Positions 17,754 through 27,826 of a stretch of 60,060 nt of DNA are shown piece by piece (within the stretch, counting starts at the first letter, position 1; each line of letters starts with the position of its first letter). The stretch covers positions 1 to 60,060 of the forward strand of contig PVUG01000020.1 of the NCBI GenBank assembly GCA_003001975.1. Reading direction: 5' to 3'. The notes below the pieces were generated by a model that had not been told where the DNA came from, searched no databases, and saw only the letters and a list, made by a program, of their open reading frames with translations. Origin of the DNA: Martelella mediterranea. GTDB taxonomy: Bacteria; Pseudomonadota; Alphaproteobacteria; Rhizobiales; Rhizobiaceae. A program made the translations under genes and the position numbers.

Positions 17754-17838
17754 GGAAAGCCCTCCAGACCAAAACCAACACTGGTTGCTTGATCCGGAAA
17801 GGCGAACGTTGAGTCAAGTGAATTCCAGGTAACGGCCG

Positions 17839-19056
17839 TTACGCGACAGCACGCGCCAGCGCACACTGCGACCATAGCGAATGCAGCGCTTCGACCAGAT
17901 GATCCATATCCTCATCGCTGTGCAGCGGCGTCGGCGTGAAACGCAGCCGCTCGGTCTTGCGCGGCACGGTCGGATAATTGATCGGCTGGACGTAGATGCC
18001 GAAATCATCGAGCAAAATGTCCGAAATCCATTTGCACTTCGATGCATCCCCGACCATGACCGGCACGATATGGCTCGAATTGTCCATATGCGGAATGCCC
18101 TGCGCATCGAGCTTGCGGCGCAGTGTGGCGACCCGCTCCCGGTGACGCTCACGCTCGATCTGGCTGACCTTCAGATGGCGGATGGAGGCAACGGCACCGG
18201 CAGCCAGCGACGGCGGCAGCGCGGTGGTGAAGATAAAGCCGGAGGCAAAGGAACGAACGAAATCGACAACGGCCTTGGAGCCGGCGATATAGCCGCCCAT
18301 GACGCCGAAGGCCTTGCCGAGCGTGCCCTCTATGATGGTCAGACGATCCATCAGCCCGTCGCGTTCGGCAACGCCGCCGCCGCGCGGACCGTACATGCCG
18401 ACGGCATGGACCTCGTCGAGATAGGTCATTGCGCCGTATTTGTCGGCAAGATCACAGATTTCCTTGATGGGCGCAATATCGCCGTCCATCGAATAGACCG
18501 ATTCGAAGGCGATCAGCTTCGGCGCGTCGGGATCGGCCGCCTTCAGCTTGGCTTCGAGATCGTTGAGATCATTGTGCTTGAAAATCACCCGCGCGCTCTT
18601 GCCGTGGCGAATTCCCTCGATCATCGAAGCATGGTTCAGCGCATCGGAAAAGATGATCAGGCCCGGAATTTTCTGGCCGAGCGTGCCAAGCGTTGCCCAG
18701 TTGGACACATAGCCGGAGGTGAAGATCAGTGCCGCTTCCTTGGCATGCAGGTCGGCCAGTTCTTCCTCAAGCTGAACGTGATAATAATTGGTGCCGGAAA
18801 TATTGCGGGTGCCGCCGGCCCCTGCCCCGCAAGCCTCGATCGCCTCCTGCATGGCGGCGATCACGGTGGGACACTGCCCCATGCCGAGATAGTCGTTGGA
18901 ACACCAGACCGTGACGGGGGATGCCGTGCCGTCCCTGAACCGCGAGGCACGGGGGAATTCACCGCGATGCCGCTTCAATTCTGCGAAGACACGGTAACGG
19001 CCCTCATCATGCAGTCCCGCAAGTTCACTTTTGAAAAATGCTTCGAAATCCATCAC
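17839..19056 (-). CDS. hemA: 5-aminolevulinate synthase (Shemin pathway)
   Basis: Type I ALA synthase condenses glycine and succinyl-CoA to 5-aminolevulinate, the first step of tetrapyrrole synthesis in alphaproteobacteria. The protein of about 405 residues has the typical N-terminus ([20 protein letters not shown]), the glycine-rich [13 protein letters not shown] segment, the [16 protein letters not shown]-binding motif, and the Schiff-base lysine K248 in [13 protein letters not shown] at 19056 has the better spacing (7 nt) from GGAG; the next codon is ATG, so the start is uncertain by one residue. It is monocistronic. An FNR/FixK-type box upstream suggests oxygen control. Confidence 0.97.
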   Translation of the reverse strand: MMDFEAFFKSELAGLHDEGRYRVFAELKRHRGEFPRASRFRDGTASPVTVWCSNDYLGMGQCPTVIAAMQEAIEACGAGAGGTRNISGTNYYHVQLEEELADLHAKEAALIFTSGYVSNWATLGTLGQKIPGLIIFSDALNHASMIEGIRHGKSARVIFKHNDLNDLEAKLKAADPDAPKLIAFESVYSMDGDIAPIKEICDLADKYGAMTYLDEVHAVGMYGPRGGGVAERDGLMDRLTIIEGTLGKAFGVMGGYIAGSKAVVDFVRSFASGFIFTTALPPSLAAGAVASIRHLKVSQIERERHRERVATLRRKLDAQGIPHMDNSSHIVPVMVGDASKCKWISDILLDDFGIYVQPINYPTVPRKTERLRFTPTPLHSDEDMDHLVEALHSLWSQCALARAVA

Positions 19057-19186
19057 TCAAGTGCTCCACCGCAAGGCCGTTTTGTTTTCCTTCAGGATTT
19101 GACGAAGTTTGCACAACGTCAAGCCGCAAAGCCTCAAAAATCGGGCACATGCGGCAAAAGGCCCATGTTTGAATTATTCCAAACTG

Positions 19187-19229
19187 CTTCTACACGCAAC
19201 CGCCCATGGTAAAACTTGATCGGTATCAA
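19187..19229 (-). promoter_or_regulatory. FixK/FnrL-type box with class II promoter of hemA
   Basis: TTGATcggtATCAA at 19216-19229 is a perfect 5-4-5 palindrome matching the FNR/FixK anaerobox. On the minus strand a -10-like TAGAAG (19192-19187) sits where class II activation would put it: a start near 19181 places the box centre at -41.5. The hemA start codon is about 125 nt further. Control of hemA by FnrL or FixK is known in several alphaproteobacteria. Confidence 0.7.
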
Positions 19230-19402
19230 TTCACAGAGATTATCCACCTACCCTGAAAACTGCCCCTTGAAACACGCCTGCAGGACGAGAAATAATTGAC
19301 TGACAGCATAGCGTTGTCTGCCATAGTCGAATTGACCGGCTGATGCTTTGGATGCTTTTTCACTTCCCGCGTCAGCGCTATTCGGATATGTATTTGTAGA
19401 AG

Positions 19403-19419
19403 CGGCCGAAAATCGGCCG
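19403..19419. other. Small perfect hairpin upstream of lipoprotein gene
   Basis: CGGCCGA and TCGGCCG (19403-19409, 19413-19419) pair around AAA. It lies in the 445-bp intergenic region between hemA and the glycine-zipper gene, 80 bp before the latter. Apart from this and the hemA control site I see nothing in that spacer. Confidence 0.35.
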
Positions 19420-19498
19420 TGGCAAGAAAAGCGGCGGCAGGCACGGGACCCCGGGGAGCGTCCGGTCGTACCGCGACCAAATCGGTGATGAGGGAATC

Positions 19499-19771
19499 AT
19501 GAAAAAACTATTCGCAGGACTTCTGATCGGTATTTCTTCGCTTGCGGCCACGGCCTGCACACCCACACAGGAAGGCGCTGCAATCGGCGCAGGCAGCGGC
19601 GCACTGATCGGCACGGCCATTGACGACGGCGGCCTCGGCGGTGCGCTTCTCGGTGGTGCAATCGGCGCAGGTGCCGGCGCGCTGGTCGGTCGGGCCGTCG
19701 AAAACCAGCCTGGCAAATGCTATTACCGCGACCGCTACGGCCGCGAATATGTCGACGATTGCCCGCGCTAA
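19499..19771 (+). CDS. Glycine-zipper small lipoprotein
   Basis: A 90-residue exported protein. A basic start and hydrophobic stretch lead to a lipobox-like site (AATAC, C20), so it is probably a lipoprotein with mature end at C20. Residues about 27-68 are a glycine zipper (AAIGAGSGALIG, LGGALLGGAIGAGAGALVG), which in this family forms membrane-associated or periplasmic helices. The C-terminal end YYRDRYGREYVDDCP has two cysteines (near 74 and 88) that could form a disulfide. GAGGGA precedes the ATG. A role in outer-membrane stability is plausible but unproven. Confidence 0.88.
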   Translation: MKKLFAGLLIGISSLAATACTPTQEGAAIGAGSGALIGTAIDDGGLGGALLGGAIGAGAGALVGRAVENQPGKCYYRDRYGREYVDDCPR

Positions 19772-20008
19772 AACAATGATACCGCCGTCGGTCTCCGGCG
19801 GCGGCTGTCTGTTGGCTGTGCCCATGGCGTTCGACAGGAACAACACGGCAATGGCTGCAACAAGAACCCGACAATTCAGCGCATCCGAAAGGTTCGGTTA
19901 ACGCTGTTGCCGGGTTTTGGATTTTCACGGAATGCATAGATCGCTTCCGTGCTAATATATTGTCGCGTCTATTCAATTTACGGATCAGCGACTTGGTTTG
20001 AGTACATT

Positions 20009-21937
20009 ATGGTAACCCGTTTCAACCGGCGACAATACAGCACGCTTGCGTCTCTCAAGGCCGGGATTCTGTTGTCTGCGGCCCTGTTCGCAGCGCTGTC
20101 TGCCGGTGTCGGCGAGGCGCAGGCCTTCTCCCTGTTCGGCGTCCATTTGTGGGGCGAACGCGAAGAAGAGATCGACAATGTCGAGGACCCGGTTCGCTAT
20201 AATGTATCTTTCAGCGTCACGGGCGGCGATAGCGAGCTGGAAAAATTCCTGCGCAACCGCTCCCAGCTCGTCTCGGATGAGAAGAAACCGGTCGATGGCG
20301 ATCTCGGTCTTCTGGTCAAGGCCCGCGACGACCTGCAGATTCTCGTCGGTTCGCTTTACGAAAAGGCCCGTTACGGCGGCCTGGTGAATATCAGTATCGA
20401 AGGTCAGTCGATCGAGGATATCGTCGGCCTGCCGAATTTCGACCGGGTAAATCCGGTGCCTGTGACGGTCAATATCGAGGCCGGACCGCAATTTACCTTC
20501 GCAAAAATCGATATCGTGGATGCGCCGCCGGGCTTCAATGCCACAAAACTCGGTCTCGTTGCCGGTAGCCCCGCCTATTCGACAACCGTTCTGACCGCTG
20601 CCCGGCAGATCGTCTCCGACCTGAAAGACGACGGTCACCCGTTCGCGACAATTACCCGGCGCGAGGTGATTGCCAACCATAGGAACAATACCATCGATGT
20701 GGTCATCGATGCCGAGGCCGGCCCGAAAGCCAATCTCGGCCCGATCGCGATTACCGGATCGGATGCGGTGGATCCCGATTTCATCCGAACCTATTCCCGG
20801 CTGAAGGCCGGCGAGCCGTATTCACCGGAAACGCTTTCCGATGCCGCCAACCGCCTGCGCACGCTGAAGACCTTCAATTCCGTGGTGATCAACACGGCCG
20901 ATACGCTGGATGAAAACGGCCAGCTCCCCGCGACCATTGCGGTGAAGGACGGCAAGTTCCGTTATTTCGGCTTTGGCGGGACCGTATCGTCGATCGACGG
21001 CCTCGGGCTGGAAGGCTATTGGGGCCACAGAAACCTGTTCGGCAAGGCGGAAGGGCTTCGCCTTGAGGCCGGCGTTTCACGCATCGGTGCCACCGGTGAC
21101 CTTGGCTCGCTCGACTATGCCGGCGGCATCACCTTTACCAAGCCCGGCCTGTTCCACCCCTCGGGCATGTTCACGGCAAGCCTCGTGGCGGGAACCGAAA
21201 ACCCGGATCCCTACACCGCCAAGACCCTAGCCGGCAGCGTCTCCTACAGCTACGAGCAGAATGAATTCAACACGATCACGCTTGGCGCGACGACGGAATA
21301 TTCCCATATCGAAGATGCGTTCGGCACCGATGACTACCTGACGTTCTCGCTGCCCGTCGGCTTTGACCGCGACACCCGCGACGATGCGCTCAATCCGACC
21401 GAGGGCATCTACCTCGTCACAACGGCCGAACCGGCCTATGACTTTCTCAACAGCACGGTCTATTCATCCTTCGATGCCGTCGGTTCGACCTATTTTTCGG
21501 CGGGCGCAGACGACCGCTTCACGCTTGCCGCAAGGGTGGGCGCCGGAACAATCGTCGGCGGCGGAAGCCTGAAAGACATTCCCGCCAACCAGCGCTTTTA
21601 TTCAGGCGGCGGCGGAAGCGTGCGCGGTTATGCCTATAAATCCATCTCGCCGCGCAATGCGGATGGCGAGGAAACGGGTGGCCGGTCCTATGTCGAGGCT
21701 TCGCTTGAAGCCCGCATCGGCGTCACCGAAAACATCCAGATCGTGCCCTTCATCGACGCTGCCGATGTTTCGGCCGACAATTTCCCGGATTTCAGCAATG
21801 TCCGTGCCGGCGCCGGCATCGGGGTGCGTTATCTGACCGGCTTCGGTCCGATCCGGCTCGATGTCGCCCTGCCGCTTGATCGCTATCCGGACGGCGACAA
21901 ATTCGGTATATATGCCGGGATCGGACAGAGTTTCTGA
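20009..21937 (+). CDS. tamA: TamA-type outer membrane assembly protein
   Basis: A 643-residue outer-membrane protein of the BamA/TamA (Omp85) family. A signal peptide is evident (LKAGILLSAALFAALSAGVGEAQA). Residues about 45-330 contain POTRA-like repeats, and the remainder is a 16-strand barrel with the Omp85 loop-6 motif VRGY in GGGGSVRGYAYK and a C-terminal phenylalanine (GIGQSF). With TamB it forms the translocation and assembly module that inserts some outer-membrane proteins and moves phospholipids. I start at the ATG at 20009; an upstream in-frame ATG at 19949 would add residues ahead of the signal peptide. Confidence 0.94.
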   Translation: MVTRFNRRQYSTLASLKAGILLSAALFAALSAGVGEAQAFSLFGVHLWGEREEEIDNVEDPVRYNVSFSVTGGDSELEKFLRNRSQLVSDEKKPVDGDLGLLVKARDDLQILVGSLYEKARYGGLVNISIEGQSIEDIVGLPNFDRVNPVPVTVNIEAGPQFTFAKIDIVDAPPGFNATKLGLVAGSPAYSTTVLTAARQIVSDLKDDGHPFATITRREVIANHRNNTIDVVIDAEAGPKANLGPIAITGSDAVDPDFIRTYSRLKAGEPYSPETLSDAANRLRTLKTFNSVVINTADTLDENGQLPATIAVKDGKFRYFGFGGTVSSIDGLGLEGYWGHRNLFGKAEGLRLEAGVSRIGATGDLGSLDYAGGITFTKPGLFHPSGMFTASLVAGTENPDPYTAKTLAGSVSYSYEQNEFNTITLGATTEYSHIEDAFGTDDYLTFSLPVGFDRDTRDDALNPTEGIYLVTTAEPAYDFLNSTVYSSFDAVGSTYFSAGADDRFTLAARVGAGTIVGGGSLKDIPANQRFYSGGGGSVRGYAYKSISPRNADGEETGGRSYVEASLEARIGVTENIQIVPFIDAADVSADNFPDFSNVRAGAGIGVRYLTGFGPIRLDVALPLDRYPDGDKFGIYAGIGQSF

Positions 21938-21946
21938 CCGGCGGAC

Positions 21947-21960
21947 CGGGGACATCCCCG
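21947..21960. other. Hairpin in the tamA-tamB gap
   Basis: CGGGGA and TCCCCG (21947-21952, 21955-21960) form a 6-bp stem right after the tamA stop codon. It lacks a U-run, so it may be an RNA-stability or attenuating hairpin rather than a terminator. Confidence 0.35.
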
Positions 21961-22074
21961 AAAATGACGTTCGCCACGCCCGGATTGACGCTGTATTCAC
22001 ACGTTCCATGGCATATAACTGGCCCGATCAGGTAGGGAGCCTGTATCGGGGACACCGTAAAGCACAGGAAGAAA

Positions 22075-25000
22075 ATGGCCGCACTGCTTCGCATATTGAT
22101 CAAGGTGATCGCGGGACTTGTCGCCGGCGTCGTACTCATCGCGCTCGCTGTCATCATTTTCGTCGGTTTCACCGGCTTTGGCGCCAATTTCGCCGTGCAG
22201 CAGGTCACCCAGCGGATTGCCTCGCCTGATTTCGCGGTTCATGTGGGCCGGGTCAGTGCGCCGCTTACCGGTCATTTCACGGTTGAATCGGTCACGGTTT
22301 CCGATATCGACGGCCCTTATGTCTCGGTCGACGATGTCGTGCTGGACTGGTCTCCGCTTGCCCTTCTCCGCGGCAATTTTGTCGCCGAAACCCTTTCCGC
22401 CCAGAATGTCGCACTGGACCGCCTCCCCGCTGCCGGTGAAGACAAGGCGGAGAAAAGTAGTGATGCAGGCGGCGGTTTCTCGCTGCCGATCGGCATCAAG
22501 ATCGCCAGCTTCGACTTTCCGCAGATCGACATTGCCGCACCGGTGCTTGGCGAAGATTATCCGCTTTCGGCAGCCGGAAAACTCACCGCGGCAACCGATA
22601 CGATTTCAGCATCGCTCGATGCCAGACATCGCGCCCGTCCCAGCACCTATGTCAAGGCCGATGTCGAATATGCCCCGGCCGACAACCGCCTCGATCTGGA
22701 TGCCGAGGTCAACGAGCCGCAGGGCGGGGTTATCGCCACTTTGATGCAGCTGCCCGGCGCGCCCGCGCTCAACATCACGCTCGGCGGCGACGGGCCGCTA
22801 TCGGACTGGCAGGGCAAGGTTACGGCCGAACTCTCCGGTGCGCCGCTTGGCGAAATCGATATTCACCACCAGCTCGACAGCGCCAATGAGCGGCTGATCA
22901 CCGTTTCCGGCACCGGACAGTTTGCGCCGTTGACGCCCGAAGCCTTTGCCAGCCTTGTCGAAGGCACCACGAACCTCGACATCGCGGTGTCGTTGTCGCC
23001 TTCCGGCCGTATCGCCATTTCGAAGGGCAATATCACCACCGGCAGTTTCACCCTTGCGGCATCCGGCGCCTATGACCCGGCGGGCAACAACGACCTGAAG
23101 GCCACGCTGAACGGCACTGACGGCCCCGTGCCGTTTTCCTGGCCGATGGGCGAGAACATGCTGGACCTTGCCATCTCGAATGCGTCCATCGCGCTGACGG
23201 GGGCCGCCGAAAATGCCGATCTTCAGACATCCGTCACGCTTGACAGGCTTTCGATGCCGGAAATCAGCGTTGGCGGGCTTGCCCTTGTCGCCAGCGGCAC
23301 GGGGCTCAACCTTGCAAACCGCAGCGGCAGCCTCGATACCGCGCTGACGGTCGAAACCCTGTCCTTCGAAAACGACAACCTGAACCAGCTCGTCAAGGCG
23401 CCGATATCGCTCTCGGCCCCGGTTTCCCTTTCCGGCTCACGCATTGAAATCGCATCCGCCGAACTTGAAAGCGGCAGCATCGGCGGCACCGCATCCGTGG
23501 CTTACGACATGGACGCACAGAATGCCTCCGGCAATGCCCGGCTTTTCGTTCTGGCCGATGCCCTGCCCGCACCGGCCGCCGGAATGATCGAAGGCATGAC
23601 GGAAATCGAGACCGGTTTTTCAGCCGATCTTGCCGATGCCAGCTACACGCTTTCCGATCTCCACATCAAGAACAGCCTCGTTGACGCCACGGGCGACGTT
23701 TCGCTGGCAGACGGCACAATCGATGCCTCGCTGAAGGCGGCACTGACCGAACTCGGCACATTTGCTCCGCAGGTCGGCGGAGCCGCGGAAATTTCGGCTT
23801 CCGCGACCGGCGCCCTGTCCGCACCTGATATCGAGGCCACTGCAACGGCCGACAATCTGGTGATTTCCGGCGAGACACTGAAGGATTTTTCGCTTTCGCT
23901 GAAGGGCAAGGCCGATCCGGCGGCCCCCAGCGGCTCCGTTTCGGCGAAAGGCACCTATGCCGATGCTCCGCTGACACTTGCCGCCGATGTCACATCCACG
24001 GATGGCACGATCAACATTTCCGGGCTTGAAGGCGCGGTCGGGGGCAATACGCTTTCCGGCGATCTGACGCTCAATGAAAGCTTTCTGCCCGCCGGCGGCA
24101 TCAATTTCAACTTTCCCGACCTGAAACTTCTGGCCGGTCTTGCCGGACAGGACGCTTCCGGCGGCATTTCGGGCCGGATCGCGCTCGACAATGCCGGCAA
24201 CGCGCTCGGTCTTTCGCTCGACGCTGAGGGGAACAGGCTCTCCTTTTCCACGATCACGGCGGAAAACATCGATGCCGACATGACCGTCGCCGACCTTTCG
24301 GAACTGAAGGCCAACGGCAAGATCACGGTCGGTTCGGTTTCCGCCAGCGGGCAGCGGGTCGCCAATATCGTCCTTTCAGCAAGCAATGAGGGGGCTCAGA
24401 CCACTTTCGACCTTTCCGCCGATTATGACGGACAGCCCGTCAGCACCGAAATCCGCGTCACGCGTGCAGAAACGATGGATATCGAAATCCTCCGGCTTGA
24501 GGGGTCGCCGATGTCGCTTGCGCTCAAGCTTGCCGAACCGGGGCGGATCACGATCGCAGACGGCACGGCCGATATCAAAAACCTCAGGATCGGCATTGGT
24601 GGCGGCACGGTCAGCGCGCGCGGCAGCGTTGGCGAAAGCATGGACATGACCGTCAATATCGCCAATGTCGGCGCGTCGATTGCCAACGCGTTCGTGCCGA
24701 ACCTCGGCCTGCAGGGCACGGTTTCCGGCACGATCACGGCAAACGGCGCCCTGTCGAACCCGGCCGCCAGTTACGACCTGAGCTGGAACAATGCCAATCT
24801 GGCGCAAGCCAGCGCAATCGGCGGCCAGCCCTTCAGCCTGTCGACCAGCGGCCGCTACGAAAACAACCGGGTCACCACCGACACGACGGTGACCAATGCG
24901 CAGGGGCTGACGGCCAGGGCCAATGGTTCCGTCGGTCTGGGCGCGAACATGCCGCTCGATATCACCGTCACCGGTCGCCTGCCGCTTGCGCTTGCCTCCG

Positions 25001-26238
25001 TCGCCGCGGCCAATGCCGGATTTGCGGTCTCGGGCAATGCCGACGTGAACATGAGCATCGGCGGAAGCGTAAAAGCGCCGTCCTATTCCGGCGGCATGGA
25101 CGTCAACATCACCTCCGTGACCGACCTCAGGCGCAATCTGCGGGTCAATGACATACGCGGCCGGATCTCGCTTTCCGGCGATCGCATGGTCGTGGAAAAC
25201 ATCACCGGACGGCTTGCCGCCGGCGGCACGATGACCACCAGCGGCAGTATTTCGCTTGCCGGCGACCTTCAGGCCTCCCTGCGGCTCGACGCCAACGATG
25301 CCGTGATCAATGACGGACGGCTGCTGACGACCACGGTCAACGGCACTGTTACGCTTGAAGGACCGCTACTTGGACAGCCGACGGTTTCCGGCCGGCTCAA
25401 TCTCGGCAGGACGGCCATCGTCATTCCCGACCGGCTGCCGGCATCGATCTCGGAAATCGACATCGTGCATGAATACGCCTCCGAGGCTGTGAAACGGCAA
25501 GCACAGGAGCTTTCGCCGCAGCAGACGACCGATGCGCGCTCGTCCTTCAACCTCGACATCACCATCTCCGCCCCCAACGCGATTTTCGTCAGGGGCCGCG
25601 GCGTCGATGCCGAGCTGGGCGGTTCGATCAGCGTTTCCGGCACGACCGCAAACCCGATCATTACCGGCGGTTTCGATCTGATCCGCGGCCGTCTTTCCAT
25701 CCTTAACCGTCGTTTCGATTTTGACCGTGGGCGGATCACCTTCGGCGGCGCACTGGTGCCGCTGATCGACCTGCAGGCACAGACCTCGGCCGGTTCGACC
25801 GCCATCACCATCGCGCTTCAGGGGGTGGCAACCGACCCGCAGGTCAGCCTCAGTTCCGTTCCCGCCCTGCCGAATGACGAGATCCTGGCGCAGCTTCTGT
25901 TCAACCAGTCGTCTTCAGGGCTGTCGGCGCTGCAGATTGCCCAGCTTGCCGATGCCGTGATCCAGCTGACCGGCGGCACCGATCAGTCGCTGTTCGGCTC
26001 GATCCGGGATGTGCTCGGCATCGACAATCTCGATGTATCGACGGATTCCGACGGAAACACCGCCGTCAGCGTCGGCAAATACCTGAACAGCAACACCTAT
26101 GTTGAAATCGAGCAGAGCCGCGACAGCGGCACCAAGGCCAGCGTCAACATCGATATCGGCCGCAATTTCATCGTCAAGGGATCGGCCGGTTCCCGCGGCG
26201 AGGCCAGCGGCGGGATTTTCTACGAGAAGGAATACTAG
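22075..26238 (+). CDS. tamB: Translocation and assembly module protein TamB
   Basis: A 1387-residue inner-membrane-anchored protein spanning the periplasm. An N-terminal signal anchor (LIKVIAGLVAGVVLIALAVII) is followed by a very long repetitive beta-rich, hydrophobic-groove region, and the C-terminal DUF490/TamB domain occupies about the last 330 residues (ITGGFDLIRGRLSILNRRFD, FGGALVPLIDLQAQT, ending IFYEKEY). AsmA/TamB-like proteins act as lipid conduits; with TamA this one links to the outer membrane. AGGAAG precedes the ATG. It lies 137 bp after tamA and is probably co-transcribed. Confidence 0.95.
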   Translation: MAALLRILIKVIAGLVAGVVLIALAVIIFVGFTGFGANFAVQQVTQRIASPDFAVHVGRVSAPLTGHFTVESVTVSDIDGPYVSVDDVVLDWSPLALLRGNFVAETLSAQNVALDRLPAAGEDKAEKSSDAGGGFSLPIGIKIASFDFPQIDIAAPVLGEDYPLSAAGKLTAATDTISASLDARHRARPSTYVKADVEYAPADNRLDLDAEVNEPQGGVIATLMQLPGAPALNITLGGDGPLSDWQGKVTAELSGAPLGEIDIHHQLDSANERLITVSGTGQFAPLTPEAFASLVEGTTNLDIAVSLSPSGRIAISKGNITTGSFTLAASGAYDPAGNNDLKATLNGTDGPVPFSWPMGENMLDLAISNASIALTGAAENADLQTSVTLDRLSMPEISVGGLALVASGTGLNLANRSGSLDTALTVETLSFENDNLNQLVKAPISLSAPVSLSGSRIEIASAELESGSIGGTASVAYDMDAQNASGNARLFVLADALPAPAAGMIEGMTEIETGFSADLADASYTLSDLHIKNSLVDATGDVSLADGTIDASLKAALTELGTFAPQVGGAAEISASATGALSAPDIEATATADNLVISGETLKDFSLSLKGKADPAAPSGSVSAKGTYADAPLTLAADVTSTDGTINISGLEGAVGGNTLSGDLTLNESFLPAGGINFNFPDLKLLAGLAGQDASGGISGRIALDNAGNALGLSLDAEGNRLSFSTITAENIDADMTVADLSELKANGKITVGSVSASGQRVANIVLSASNEGAQTTFDLSADYDGQPVSTEIRVTRAETMDIEILRLEGSPMSLALKLAEPGRITIADGTADIKNLRIGIGGGTVSARGSVGESMDMTVNIANVGASIANAFVPNLGLQGTVSGTITANGALSNPAASYDLSWNNANLAQASAIGGQPFSLSTSGRYENNRVTTDTTVTNAQGLTARANGSVGLGANMPLDITVTGRLPLALASVAAANAGFAVSGNADVNMSIGGSVKAPSYSGGMDVNITSVTDLRRNLRVNDIRGRISLSGDRMVVENITGRLAAGGTMTTSGSISLAGDLQASLRLDANDAVINDGRLLTTTVNGTVTLEGPLLGQPTVSGRLNLGRTAIVIPDRLPASISEIDIVHEYASEAVKRQAQELSPQQTTDARSSFNLDITISAPNAIFVRGRGVDAELGGSISVSGTTANPIITGGFDLIRGRLSILNRRFDFDRGRITFGGALVPLIDLQAQTSAGSTAITIALQGVATDPQVSLSSVPALPNDEILAQLLFNQSSSGLSALQIAQLADAVIQLTGGTDQSLFGSIRDVLGIDNLDVSTDSDGNTAVSVGKYLNSNTYVEIEQSRDSGTKASVNIDIGRNFIVKGSAGSRGEASGGIFYEKEY

Positions 26239-26272
26239 GGCCTGACGGCCCAATCAGTTTGTGGACAAACCC
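26235..26272. repeat. Direct repeat flanking RIME copy D, left unit
   Basis: CTAGGGCCTGACGGCCCAAT (starting at the tamB stop codon) is repeated with few changes 230 bp downstream at 26465-26498. It also contains GGGCC..GGCCC, a short stem that may help end tamB transcripts. Confidence 0.55.
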
Positions 26273-26314
26273 GAAGACGTGCGGGGTGTTGCCGCCGTCA
26301 GCCGTCCCCACAGG

Positions 26315-26432
26315 TGTCATGCTCGGACGTGATCCGAGCATCCATTCCGCTCAACCCTTTTGATAAGAAAGGGTTTAAGGCAAGCATACATCGTGTGACC
26401 CTGGATCCTCGGGTCAAGCCCGAGTTGATGAC
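26315..26432. repeat. RIME-like paired palindrome, copy D
   Basis: The left palindrome has arms TGCTCGGA and TCCGAGCA around CGTGA, a compensated variant of the usual CTCGGG/CCCGAG pair. The right one (26403-26431) is CTCGGGTCAAGCCCGAG followed by a degenerate outer arm TTGATGAC. It lies in the 394-bp gap between tamB and chaA, which holds no gene. Confidence 0.8.
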
Positions 26433-26464
26433 CCGGAGTGAGGGGCAGCTTTGTCAGCAGCCTG

Positions 26465-26498
26465 CTAGGGCCTAACGGTCCAATGATCTGTGACAATC
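26465..26498. repeat. Direct repeat flanking RIME copy D, right unit
   Basis: CTAGGGCCTAACGGTCCAAT is a close copy of the sequence at the tamB stop (26235). The pair brackets the palindromic element at a spacing of 230 bp. Confidence 0.55.
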
Positions 26499-26632
26499 CC
26501 TGCCCCCTTGCCTGCCGCAATGCAGACCAACGGCATGACGGAGTTGAAATAACGGCGATATCATGGCAATCGAATGAGGGGGCAGGCGCATGCTGATCTT
26601 CTCTGTGCTGGCCCACAAGAGGAGATTTACAT

Positions 26633-27781
26633 TTGCCCACGCCGGAATCCGCTCGAGACCCGATTGCCTTTCCGTCCTTTCGCACGCTGGTCCGGCGTGA
26701 ACGGTTTTACGGTCTCACACTGCTGACATGCCTGCTGGTGCTGCTGTTCGAAGACAAGCTCTTTGCGCGTCTTGATCAACCGGTGCTGTTGGTGCTGACC
26801 ATGGCCTGGCTTTTCTTCGTCATCCTGGCAACGGCCATCGGCGTCGTCCGCCATGCCGAGGCGCTGTCGGAGCGCCTGGGAGAGCCGTTCGGCACATTGG
26901 TCCTGACACTATCCATCACCGGCATCGAAGTGATGAGCATTACCGCCGTGATGCTCCACGGCGACAACAACCCCGCCCTTGTGCGCGATACGCTGTTTTC
27001 CGTGGTCATGATCATCATGGGCGGCATGGTCGGCATCTCCCTGCTGCTCGGCGCATTTCGCCATCGCGAACTGACCTTCAACCTCCAGGGCGCCAACGCC
27101 TATCTGAGCGTGATCATTCCGCTGGCCGTGTTCAGCCTGATCCTGCCGGACGTGACCCTGTCGACGCAGGGCCCGACCCTGACCGGACTGCAGAAAACAA
27201 TGGTCGGCGCGATGGCAGGCGGGCTTTATCTCACATTCCTGCTGATCCAGACCGGCCGGCATCGCGGCTATTTTTCGCAGCCGCTGGAGGAAGAAGCACA
27301 GGCCGAAGAACATCATGCAGCGCCGTATACGCCGCTCATTCTCCATGTCATCATGCTGTTCTGTTACATCGTTCCCGTGGTGTTTCTGGTCGAGCAGTTT
27401 GCCAGACCGGTCGATTATGTGATCGAAACACTCGGCGCCCCCACCACGATCGGCGGCATTTTGATGGCAATCCTGGTGACCACCCCTGAAGGCATCGGCG
27501 GCGTGCGTGCCGCCCTTGATCAAAAGCTGCAGTCGTCGGTGAACATCTTTCTCGGTTCGGTTCTTGCCACGATCGGCCTTACCGTGCCGATCATGCTCGT
27601 CATTGCCAGCCTGCTCGGGCTTGACCTCGAGCTTGGCCTCGACCCCACCGATATGCTGCTGCTGGTGCTCATTCTCGCCGTCAGTATCGTGACCTTTTCC
27701 AGCGGCCGCACCAATCTGCTACAGGGTGCCGTGCATTTTCTGCTTTTCATCGCATTTCTTGTTCTGAACTTTAACGGCTAG
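26633..27781 (+). CDS. chaA: Calcium/proton antiporter, ChaA-type
   Basis: A 382-residue inner-membrane antiporter of the CaCA superfamily with about 10-11 helices. The two alpha-repeat signatures are recognisable: ITGIEVMSITAVMLHGDNNP (about 99-118) and LVTTPEGIGGVRAALDQKLQSSVNIFLGS (about 281-309), each with the conserved acidic residue needed for cation transport. An acidic/histidine loop (EEEAQAEEHHAA) lies between the halves. The start is a TTG at 26633 with GAGGAG 8 nt upstream; no ATG fits. It is followed after 45 bp by the receptor-channel gene, probably in one operon. Confidence 0.9.
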   Translation: MPTPESARDPIAFPSFRTLVRRERFYGLTLLTCLLVLLFEDKLFARLDQPVLLVLTMAWLFFVILATAIGVVRHAEALSERLGEPFGTLVLTLSITGIEVMSITAVMLHGDNNPALVRDTLFSVVMIIMGGMVGISLLLGAFRHRELTFNLQGANAYLSVIIPLAVFSLILPDVTLSTQGPTLTGLQKTMVGAMAGGLYLTFLLIQTGRHRGYFSQPLEEEAQAEEHHAAPYTPLILHVIMLFCYIVPVVFLVEQFARPVDYVIETLGAPTTIGGILMAILVTTPEGIGGVRAALDQKLQSSVNIFLGSVLATIGLTVPIMLVIASLLGLDLELGLDPTDMLLLVLILAVSIVTFSSGRTNLLQGAVHFLLFIAFLVLNFNG

Positions 27782-27826
27782 GCAATCCGGCCACCGATAC
27801 CGCGACACAGGAAAGGATCGAAATCA

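Noticed and set aside
17007-19212. Long open frames on the plus strand opposite the serine hydrolase and hemA genes
   Set aside because: They mirror strongly supported genes; antisense frames of this kind are common in GC-rich DNA and have no family motif.
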